64,000 bases of DNA, taken from the NCBI GenBank assembly GCA_013365365.1, contig JABVXU010000121.1, forward strand, positions 62,001 to 126,000, in the 5' to 3' direction. The notes under the pieces were generated by a model. It was not told the origin of the DNA and ran no database searches. It saw nothing but the letters and a program-made list of their open reading frames with translations. This document shows, piece after piece, positions 53,768-64,000 of the stretch; the stretch's first letter is position 1; each line of letters begins with the position of its first letter. The position numbers and the translations under genes were made by a program. This stretch comes from Cruorifilaria tuberocauda. Its lineage: Eukaryota; Nematoda; Chromadorea; Rhabditida; Onchocercidae.

Positions 53768-56700
53768 ATGTCGGCCGGGACGTCCTTTCACTCTAGAAGG
53801 TTTGCCGTTTTATTGATTATTGTATTTTATGAAGTCATTTATGATATGCATTTTTCAGTTACTCTATCAAATTTTAATTTTTTCTTTCTCTTCTCTTATC
53901 TTTTCATCTTATCTTTTGTTCTCTTGAAAAATTAAACTTTAAAACTTCTCGTTGTATCAACGGTACTTTAGTATCAAAGTGTACTTCAGCAAAGATTTCG
54001 TTTAGAGAAATAAAAATGTGAGCAAAGAATAGGTTTAATTCATTGATACGACAGAGACATTCGTACTCATTTCCAATTTTGTTGTCGAAATTTATACTGC
54101 TAACTAGATATCTATCAATTTTATTTTATCTGGAAAAAGGAACTTTAGAATAATCACTGATTTCGTTTAGCTATTTACATGACATTGCTCTTAGAACAAT
54201 TTGATATCCTTTATCAGACTTTTTTATCTAAGCATCATTAATGGATATTGTGACTTTTCGAATAAGTTTAAGTTTTTAAATGAACTAGTAATGTCAATTT
54301 GTGACCAATATATTTTAATAAAGTTTTGAATTTGCATTCTTTTACAATTAAATTTATACTGAAAGCAAAACGAAATTAAGATTGGGATAATTCTTATATT
54401 CTACACTACGTAATCGAGAATGCTATATTTAGCACGTAGTTAACATGATATCGGTTAGCATTAATAAAGTTGATAAATCAGTATTTGTAACGAACTGAAT
54501 AACAGTTTAGATTAGAGGACCAATTTTATCAATTAATTAAGTGAATTAAGCAAATCACTTCTAAGTATGGAAGTTGTTGATTTTTTTCGTGTTATTGCTT
54601 TATCAACAGCTGAAAATTCACATTTTATGAATGTTTTTTATCCAGCGCTTGAAGAAAAGTCACTCTATTTCATCATCCATTTTTAAGCTATATTAGAATA
54701 ATTAATAAATTTTCAAGTATTTCATATGAATCATTCATGAATAAATTTATGTTGTCATTGTCAGCTTTAGTATTCATCCACTTTATTCTGATTATTGCTG
54801 ACAGTTTTTTAAGATACTTTACATATTTTTGATGATGTGAGATGTTGTGAATTCGAAACTAAGAGAACATGTAAAGGGTGGATATTCATTAAGTACAAAA
54901 AGCCTAAAATGAGTAGAAATGATTTAAGAATACATAAATATGATGAAAGAGGCATACAGAAAAAGGAAAATAAAGATTTAGTGTACAATATAGTAGCGAC
55001 CGATTGTTTGAGACAAAATGAGGACAAATAACTTCATTGCGTATAATTAACTTGAAATAGTGATTGCTTATAGCGAGCTTTATAATCTTTTAAAGTTAAA
55101 TGAAATTAAAATAGTATATTTCCAGGCGTCGGCGAACTTATTCGGAAGAAGAGTTACCACTTTCAGGATGGAAGCTTGGAGTTGTTATCGGAGTAATAAT
55201 CATGTGTTTTGCAATGCTTTACCCAAGTATGCTTCACCCACTGGTATCTTCATTTTTCCGCGCCCCACCCCCACGGAAAACAGTCACAAATCGACCACCG
55301 ATCCATCCTGCAATGAGTTCTCCACGAGCTCGTCCTGATTTACATCCAGGTGTGTTTCACAGCTGTTGTCATCCTTTCATTGTCTAATTTTGAAATAGCT
55401 TTACAGTCGAGTTGGTAAATTTTGATTGTGACTCACTGGAATAAAAAAAAAAACAAATATTTCCAAGATAAATGCGAGCAGTTGTTCATTTATAGGCATG
55501 CGAATGGCAGCAAACCAGCCTGATATAACTACGCCATCTTCTTCATCCAGAGGAATGTTTGCATGGATGCTTCCGATTTATACAGTTGGCGTCGTTGCAT
55601 TCCTCATTTATACCTTAGTTAAGGTAGTTTTTTAATTCTATTAACTTATTGGATAATATATTTCGTGAATAATGTAATTCTTAATAAAACAAAAAAATTT
55701 CTATTTCATTAAATTTTGAGGCTCGCAAAAATAACTACAACAGTAGTAATTTCCTAAGCAACACAAGCGATTTATGCTAATAAGTTCTTGAGTTATACAA
55801 TTATTTTCAATTTAGACAATTAAAGCGCAGATATTATTATTAACAACAAGAATTACTTAGTGGCAAAAATTCATTACTAAAGAATAAATCACTTCATTTC
55901 CAATTCTACTGACTTCTTGGATTGTCGGAAACATCATGCATCATTCTTATTTTTAATATTTTTGAAACAATTTAGTCGAAAAAGAAACGGCGAATTAGGC
56001 GGCATTATTCATCGACGGAAAGTGAATCAGACGAAGATTATTGTCGAAATGATGGACGTGCTGGAGGCATTGGTATGAGTTTATTTTATATCCATTTTGC
56101 TTAAAATTCTATTAAAAAATTGTAAAAAATTGTTTAAGAGAGAAAATGATAGTAAAATAAAAGGAATTCAGCATGAAATAGTTTTTGGACTTCTTTTACA
56201 TAAATACGGATTTTCAGGTAAACGGAAACTAAAGGGACTTCAGGAACGTTTAAAGCAAACTGAAATGGCAATGGAAAAGATCTTGGAACAGCTGAACACT
56301 ATTTCTGCTGAGGCAAATAGTACAGTGAAACAAAATTTAACAAAGGAAATAGAAACTCAGGAATCACTGAAACAGTATGTTGAACAGCAGGATGGGAAAA
56401 CGGAGCAATATTTACGGGATCTTGAAGAGGTTTGATTTCGTTTTTGTTTAAAAAGAAACTTCGGATCACTTCTTATTAATGACTCAAGTCGTAAACCTGT
56501 CATACTACGACTATGTGCCCCTAGGCACACAACCATTCGATCACAAGGAAACACATTGTATTGAGTAATTGGATTAGTTCTCAGATTAAGTCAGTCACAT
56601 ATCAACGTGATTGTATTAATGATGAGATTTGTCCGATCTTTTTCGAATGATTTACTCCTTTTTTGAAGGCATTACTCGATTTCAAAAAGCTGTCAAAAAA

Positions 56701-56863
56701 ATACAAAGAAGATGATGATGAGAATAGCATCAGTGACGCTGATCCATACACTGATGAAGGTATATATGGAGATGAAACCGCCATCGATATAAGTGAGCAG
56801 TGCAATCACCTGGAACAATTTAATTCTTCTGATGAAAATTTTAGAAAGCGTAGAAAAAGCTAA
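53768..56863 (+). CDS. ric-3: RIC-3, nicotinic acetylcholine receptor chaperone
   Basis: ER membrane chaperone needed for assembly and surface delivery of nicotinic acetylcholine receptors, including those hit by levamisole-type drugs. Six exons join in phase: 53768-53799, 55126-55349, 55496-55623, 55976-56072, 56218-56429, 56669-56863, giving 295 residues. A basic N-terminus (RRRR then TYSEEELPLSGWKLG) leads to TM1 (about 27-44). A Pro/Ser-rich loop (about 50-104) leads to TM2 (about 106-127, MFAWMLPIYTVGVVAFLIY), followed by KKKRRIRRH. A coiled coil follows (about 162-240) and then an acidic Ser/Asp-rich tail. This order of two TMs, coiled coil and acidic tail is the RIC-3 hallmark. The first exon is only 32 bp and separated by a 1.3-kb intron; it is supported by phase and the Arg-rich join, and the frame continues upstream from a TTG. 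Intron 5 ends in AAG. Confidence 0.88.
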
Positions 56864-58139
56864 GAGTCTGATTTCCGAATACTTCAATGACTAATCGACC
56901 TAGTTTGTAAAAAGAAACAATTCAGATAAACGTCCGTGCAGATTCTCTTTATGAAGGGTCCACTATACCGTTTCTTTTATTGTTGTTGCAGGTACAAAAT
57001 AGCTTTCTTTCACATCCAATGTCATGTATGTTTATCATTTTTAGTAGTTACAGAACAGTAATTTTTGAGTCCATACTCATTACACTACTATTTCGCTTTC
57101 AGAAGTGTAAGTGATGTTGTTGGGAAACTAACACACATCGAGAAAGATGCTCGTTTTCATTCTTAGTTTCTTCCATTCACTATCTATGTGCTTAGAACTA
57201 ACTGCGATAGCTTATATATATGTGATTTATTTTGTAAAATTTTAAACTGATCTGAGAGTAGTTTTCTGAAGTGCAACATGTATTTAGAAAAAAAATTTTT
57301 AACCATTTATGGCTAACGGTATGTGTACAATACAATCAGTTTATTTCACATTCTACCCATGTAATCATGATCATCTAAATCACGCTCTTCAAAAGAATCA
57401 GTACGTCGCAACTTGTAGAGGTTTTATTGAAATAGATAATTCTTCTTCAAAAATTTCACGAACTACTTTTATACATTATCAAAAAAGATATTAAACTTTT
57501 ACAACGTACTTCCTCTGTAAATGGATCATGCATCATAGGGAGCCCTTATCATTTAACCTCATCTCCTAGAATAGAATTTTGTAAGTATTTCTAAAATTGG
57601 AGAAGAATGGAAGTAACACATCAAATATTGGGCCAAAGCCATAGTACACGTTAGGCATATTATATATTTTTTAAAAGAAGAAAACAAGCAATTTCTCTCA
57701 CGACACATATGCATCATAGTAAGGGTGGGTATCTGACCAGAAAAAAGCGGAAGAAAAAGAACTATGTTTATACATAAACACCTAGAATGAACAATGCGAG
57801 AATAAATGATTAACCCGTTGTTTGAATGAATTTCAATAGATTTAATGATATTTAAGAGGAAGGGAAGCGTAACACTGTCGCAAAGACCTTTTAATTTTTC
57901 TTCCAGCAATACTGGAGAATCACAATCATGTGCACCAACAATGATAATAGTAAGAAAATAAGCTCCGTAAAATAGACGCAACACTCTCACATATATTGCG
58001 CCGTCGTCTTTGGTTTACGAAAATACCGAAAATGCGTTGTAACATTGGACTATTTTGATATGACGGAGCAGTGAAATATTGGAAGGAAAAATGAGCAAAA
58101 TTAGCAGGAGCACTGATCGAATTCGGTTCAGAAATGGTC
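56864..58139. other. Convergent intergenic region, ric-3 / DB-FN3-Ig gene
   Basis: About 1.3 kb between the 3' ends of two convergent genes. A minus-strand open frame at 57559-57990 lacks an ATG and was not accepted. No clear AATAAA was found for either gene. Confidence 0.55.
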
Positions 58140-61100
58140 CTAGGAGGAATTTAGCTTCGCGTACCTCATACCATTGTTAGCTTCCGCATGTAAATTGTCC
58201 GCCACTTCGAGATCAGCATTCTGCCATTCAGTGGCTGCTATTGAATCCGAGTGTGCCAATCCTCGAATTTGCACTTCGGTACCATAACCTGGATTTTCAA
58301 AAGCTACCGACGGATCTCGGTCTGAAAGTGGTTGACTCCGATGAAGTTTCTGGATTACCCTTAACCAGGCATTCGTCCGAATTGTATATACGACAAATGA
58401 TGCTGCTGCAGCGATCAGAAATGCAAAGAAGAATGCCGAAATAAATGTATGACTTCGTGATGAACCTAAAATATATTTATTAGACTTACCAACTACTGTT
58501 TTACCAATACTATCAGTAAAATAAGTTTTAGTTAATATTTCTGGTGTTACTAAGATATAAAATAATATTCAGTGTAAGTTATACATTAATCCGAACCTAG
58601 ATTGCCATCACAAACATCATCTTTTAAAAAACATAAAATTTTCCATCTAATGAAAAAAGGTATGTAATTCTATTTTCTTAGCTCAATTTTCACAAAATTT
58701 GAAAGCAGGATGTAACCAATTCAAAATTCATAAAAATTCAAGCACCAACTAAAACTTGACAATGGATTTTGAATTTATTAATTTTACCAAGAGTATTGAC
58801 AATTTTCGTTTCCAAAAATGGTGAATGGCCGAGAGCATTAGCAGACACTAATGCGAGGTCATAATTTGTATTAGGATCGAGGCCATCTATGACAACTTCC
58901 GTATTGCTAGTTTTCACAACTGTAAAGTCGCCATCGCTGTTTTCCTGACGGTAGTATAAAGCGTATACTTTGTATGGATCAGCTTCTGTTTCGGTCCAGG
59001 ATATCTAAAAGTCTAATATTATTAGGGTTTGGGAATAATGTGGAATGCACAATATTTCAAATAAATAAAGAGAAAACGAAAGTTTGTAATGTGCACAGGT
59101 AGTAGCTGACATGATGCAATTCATGTTTTAGTGAGAATTAAAATGATAATAAACTTCGAGGGGTGCAGTTTTCTTTGAATTTTACTGAAACTAATTGTTG
59201 ACAATTATGCTTATCTATAACTATCTCGTCCTGAAATGTAAATTTGAGGTTAAATTGATATGAAATAACCTTAACAGAATCAGGAGAAACGCTTTCATAA
59301 CGAAGCAACGTCGGGGGTGACGGGGCTCGTTCATGTCCTCTAATCATGCAGGCTACAGCTCTCGGTGCAAATATTGAGCATATCGCGTTGTTTGAAACTT
59401 TGCCACCACTGCACATACTTAAACAATCTGATGGAATGCGCGCCCTCATGCAACACGCCCGATGATCTCGACCGTCATTTGCACATCGTAGCAAATCTAT
59501 AATTCTTTCAGATAAGGTTTTCTTTCAGTTTTGAGATATCATTTTCAAAAATAAAAGGTGTACATAATCTCTTTTTCTTAGAGTAGAATTGATGTGTAAA
59601 AATATTTTAGAAATGGATATGTAAGATCCCTATATTAAAACGAAATAAAAAATAACTATTCATATTACGGAAAAATTTTGATTTTTACAACGAAATAAAT
59701 CAGCAATTTTCCAGAAATGAAGGGAAAAAACCTTCTGAAAAGGCTGAACAATCACCATCGATTTCTGGATTCACTGAACAGACACGCAAGCATTTTTCCG
59801 ATATCTTTGCTTCGACACAACACTACAATAGACTTCTGATTTAATGTTTTGCGTTTCGATAAGCAGTGAATCATGAACTGTATTATAATTGTATAGAAAA
59901 TAATAGTAAAGACACTTGTAATATAAAACGAGGTGTCAACGGCAAGGCAGCTTTAGCAATGTTTAATTCGGCAGCTTTTGCAACCTCGGTACCATCTGCG
60001 CCAATTGCCTTGCAAGAGTATATCCCATTCCGACCTGTTACATTCTTTATCTAAAAACGGAAAACAATATGATCCTGTCAAGATGCATGACCAGGAGAGA
60101 ATAGAAGAAGGAATGTGATAATCAAAATCTCATCACTGTCCGGTCATTTAATTCAATATAATCTCTAATGATCAATATTATGCAACTGCATGCCGAAAAC
60201 GGTTATGAAAAATGTATTCTGTATTTATAGCAAATCTCAAATATTGACCAACAAGGATAAGGGATCTACGAACGACAGAATAGTTACATAAAATATAGAT
60301 TGAATGAAATAGTTCATTCAGTATCTATAGTAAAATCAAACGAAAAAAACGGCATTTAAAATAGAAACTTCGAATATCCAGAGGTAGAAAACTTCCAAAA
60401 GTTGTACCTTGTCTCCGCATCTACTTTTCAGACCTTCATTTCAGATAATCGATTTTCTCTATAAAAAAAATATCTTAAAAGAACATACAATAAGTGTGTG
60501 AAGATACTGATTTAAAGCTGTCGTTTTCACAACAATAGGGTCGTTAAGACGTTCCGTGCGAGCTGCATTTGGTGATTTCCGATAATGCCATTCCAGCCTG
60601 GGTTCTGGATAACCTTGTACAGTGCACTGGATTTCAGCTGATAAATCGTCATAGGCATAGATCTGTTCCGTTACCATATTTACTATGGGTCCAACTAAAA
60701 AAATTAGACGTTTTTTTAATGTTTTTTGTTTGTTAGTCACATAATTTCAAAGAAACACATGAAAATGGTAATATGTGTTACATTCAAAGATTCAAAAATT
60801 TTAAACATTTTAGAGCATACACTGTACGAAGATATGCATTTGAGCACGATTTTGACGGCCATCGGTGTCCATAACTGTGCATGTTATGAGATTATTGTTT
60901 TCATCTACATTTAAAAATGTTTCAACAGTCATCTTTGATGGTTCACTATGTATCTGCAAATTGGACGCATGTTTTAATTTGCTTTAATATTTTGAAGATT
61001 TTGTGTGACTGATATTCAGCAAAGGGTTTCAATTCAACTTCTTTCTTTAAGGAATTATTGTGTTGGATTTGATTCTTTATAATCAAATATAGGGTACTTC

Positions 61101-64000
61101 TTACTGGCTTAAATAAATCCATTTTTTATTAGTGATAATTTTGATAGAAATTCTAACTGAAAATATGACGCATTCATGGTCGAGGACAGGCATGAAGTCT
61201 TCCAGTATCGCAGTACGTATCTTCCAAATACCGATTGATGCAAAAAGAAATCTGCCTAAGAAATAACATATTAATTACCAGTGTTTTTCCAATTAACAAA
61301 TCCAAGTTAAGCATTCGATCACTGTGAACGGTACATTTAACTCCAATTTGCTCATTCACATGATAAGTTCGATTAGCGTTTTCTGGAGTAATTGTGATCT
61401 GCGGCTCCGGTAAGGAATATTCATCTAAATGCATTGCTGATATATTTATGCAGAAAAGGACCAGACTTCATCTTTTTCGTTAAATTTCCAAAATTTCATA
61501 TTCTAAATAATGGCTCTAATACCTTTAACTGATTTGAATATTGCTCTTGGTCGAAATAATATTACTTAATCAACCTAACGCATCCTAACTTCCTTCCTTC
61601 TTAAAACTTAGTTATCTTATCTAAATTACAAAAATCTAGTACTGAGATAACATTCTATCTATTTGAATAATCACTACTGCCATTGCAGCTCGAATCATAT
61701 GCTAAACATGGTTAAATAAAGGAATAAACAGAGAGAAGTGAAATTAGGAAATAAAATTGATTTACTGGAATATATGATATGAAGATACCTGGAGCAGCAA
61801 GCATGGTTACAATTGATGAACTTCTGCTCTGCAAATTACCATCAGTTACATATACATATACTTCATACAGAGAATTCACTGTTAGATTTTCCATTACATA
61901 CCACATATTCTGTGTTTTAACCTGAAAGTATCACAGTTAATAAATGAACGGATCTGAAAACTTTCATTCTTCATTACCAAGCAATCTCACGACCAAATCT
62001 AATTCCTCGTTCTCTAAAAAAAGATTTCTATATAGCACGTACGGATTTAGTACCGATACCTAAGATGGATCTACAGAAATGTAATTGTGAAAGCAGTACC
62101 GAAGTCCAAACAGATGAATTTCCTGCCGAAACATAATTAACTATGTACGTTACAGGATCAGTAATTCTTTGTCCATTATAACGAACTGAACTCCAATTCC
62201 ATGTAATGTTCACACGTCGTCCATGATTCCACACAATATGCAACCCAAATGGTGGCACCGGTCTATCATTTTGCTCTAAATAAAATTAAAACATACCGTA
62301 CAACATACAAATACACTATTTACGATAAAAACATACAATAGGAATTAGTAAATTTCCTAAAATTTTGCTGAAATGTTTGCGTAGTATTTATTTGAAAGCA
62401 GAAAAATATCTACTGTATGTCTTTGAAATACCTACCATTATCAGGTAGCGTTTCAAAGGAAATTTTAAATGATGGTGGACTCGAACCATACTTATTAAAT
62501 GCAGTTACAAAAACTGTATAATTCGTATTTGGTTCGAGATCGTCAATACGAGCAGAATTCGTTGTGACATTAACCTAAATAACGTATACAAAAACTGAAA
62601 AACAAAAACATTTTTATTGCAATGAAATATATCTTCGAAAACTGTAGCGGAAATAAAATCACATATTGGATAATTGCAATTAGGAGCTATTTGAAGGATT
62701 AAATAAGATGTTTCACGACTGGTATCATGGACTTTCATGTGAGATGCATATATCGAAGAAGTGACAGTTTTGGTGAATTTGGATGACCAGGGGTTATCCA
62801 TACATAAAAAAGAAATAAATCTCATGTTTTAAAATTATCATTAAATTTATTCCCTACATAATAAAACAAATTGCAATTGTCAAAATCTAACCTGCCTGAA
62901 TACACTGGTACCCTTATCGAGCGTTACTTGATAGAAGTCTGCAGGCCGCTGCAATGGTATATCCCAGGAAAGCAAAACTGACGACGAATTTCTGGAGGTA
63001 ACTTCTAAATTTGCAATAGCACTAGGAAGATTTGTTGTAAGCCAAGAATAACATTTAGCCAGCGTTGGTGTATATTCTATGCAATTCTTCTTAAAAGTAA
63101 ATGGATGTCTACATGCCGACATGCATCCGTCCGGTATACCTGCAAAACTCTTCATTATAAAAACAAAACTGGCAAATGTAAAAATTAAAAAATCAAAATT
63201 TAGTTTGAAAGAATCACCAGATTCTGCACAACATCTCGTATGGTCATGTCCTTCAGAAGTGCACTGAACCCACATGTCACCGTATTCCAAACACTCTGAC
63301 GTCAGTGGAGTACTGTTAGAACACATGGACAAACAATTACTTGAAATACCCCGTTGTTGACAGCAATCTTTTGCAAGGTTTATGTGTAAGGCTAAATATA
63401 ATCACAGTGATAATCTTTTATGAGATAATTATCAGTTAACAGTTCTCGAAAGTAAGCGATACTTACAAGTCGAACATGAGGGAGAGGATGCATGAAACTA
63501 TGTATCTAAAGAACGTATTAATTCATCGGAATGTTTTCGAATTTTGCTTTATATAGCTGTCAGCTCCGCCAAATGAAATCAAAGTCCTTTTTCTTTTTTA
63601 GAGATTTTTTCAGTTATTGTAAAAAGCTGTGAAAAGACTGCTTACGTTTGGAACAGCAGAATGTATCCGTTTCGGAAGTTCCAGCTACCACACAGTCGTA
63701 ACCAGATGGACATTCCCTTACACCAGCACCACAATAATACCTAAAAGAGTTGACATCCGTCAAAAAGATTCGTTCTATGGTTACGAAAGCAAGTGAGTCG
63801 GAAACAAGAAATACCTGTGTCCATTCGGATCATACAACGGTTCTCCATGTGGACAGAAGGATGACACCACAGGATGTGTGAAGAAAATCAAAGCAGTTGA
63901 CATCAAACTATCACCCGTAGTTCCGTGACTTTGCAAATAAACTGTATATTCAGTGTCTGGGAGGAGATCATATTCAGTATGCGGTGAAGTTACATTATGT
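58140..64000 (-). CDS. Large modular DB/FN3/Ig single-pass membrane protein (5' end beyond right edge)
   Basis: Cell-surface protein of at least 880 residues from 15 phase-consistent minus-strand exons: 63815-64000 (open), 63646-63740, 63218-63391, 62892-63139, 62436-62574, 62100-62275, 61789-61921, 61279-61436, 60821-60953, 60489-60694, 59916-60050, 59732-59822, 59270-59496, 58788-59004, 58140-58465. Visible order: end of an FN3 domain; a lustrin-like Cys repeat (CPHGEPLYD...YYCGAG...CPSGYDC); two nematode DB-type Cys modules (CCQQRGISSNCLSMC, RCCAESGIPDGCMSAC); two FN3 domains; two Ig domains (second with CTVQGYPEPRLEWHY and GIYSCKA); two more DB units (CCVEAKISEKCLRVC, ACCMRARIPSDCLSMC); an FN3 with SVKISWTE; one TM helix (FFFAFLIAAAASFVVY); and a tail of about 75 residues with FENPGY. 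The make-up resembles C. elegans C25G4.10-type Ig/FN3 proteins. Ligand and role are unknown. Confidence 0.9.

Noticed and set aside
56097..56217. N-terminal extension of the frame before ric-3 exon 5
   Set aside because: It is intron sequence; the acceptor tttttcag at 56217 and phase 1 entry are required by exon 4.
57559..57990. Minus-strand 143-codon frame with a signal-like hydrophobic start, possible small secreted protein
   Set aside because: It starts at GTG with an in-frame stop just upstream, has no ATG before the hydrophobic stretch, and has no consistent splice to a second exon or any known family pattern.
59866..60054. Plus-strand frame of 62 codons
   Set aside because: It is a shadow of the Ig-domain exon 59916-60050 on the minus strand, which is phase-consistent with its neighbours.

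Overview
This window looks like nuclear DNA of a parasitic nematode, most likely a spirurid/filarial-type worm. It is very AT-rich outside the exons. Genes are split by many small-to-medium introns with short T-rich AG acceptors, and the protein set matches Caenorhabditis genes (lem-2, cav-1, dif-1, cdgs-1, ric-3, a p38 MAPK). The species cannot be fixed from sequence alone. No bacterial, viral or transposon coding sequence, rRNA, tRNA or CRISPR array was recognised.

Layout, left to right: (1) a p38 MAP kinase on the minus strand (168-1945), whose 3' part runs off the left edge; (2) head-to-head with it, a lem-2/MAN1 inner nuclear membrane protein (+, 2906-7855); (3) 307 bp further on the same strand, an FMRFamide-receptor-like GPCR (+, 8163-17502) with two large introns; (4) about 5.8 kb without a recognised gene; (5) an SLC6 GABA/betaine-type neurotransmitter transporter (-, 23269-28509); (6) about 8 kb without a recognised gene; (7) a small secreted PAN/Apple-like protein (+, 36518-38337); (8) caveolin cav-1 (+, 39694-41635); (9) a mitochondrial carnitine/acylcarnitine-type carrier, dif-1-like (-, 43757-45315); (10) CDP-diacylglycerol synthase cdgs-1 (-, 48413-51871); (11) the nicotinic-receptor chaperone ric-3 (+, 53768-56863); (12) a large modular DB/FN3/Ig single-pass membrane protein (-, 58140-64000+), complete at its 3' end and open at the right edge.

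All ten gene models were built by hand from reading frame, splice-site phase and protein-family continuity. Every internal junction is phase-consistent (72 introns placed). The genes are not an obvious pathway, though three of them (peptide GPCR, SLC6 transporter, ric-3) belong to neuronal signalling. The most unusual observation is splicing: four introns in the neighbouring GPCR and SLC6 genes have GC instead of GT donors, each supported by phase and by protein-family continuity, and three further introns use an AAG acceptor. Other points of note are an exon-derived duplication inside an intron of the PAN gene, a possible one-base frame problem in lem-2 exon 4, a poly(A) signal that overlaps the lem-2 stop codon, and an unexplained GC-richer island upstream of cav-1.
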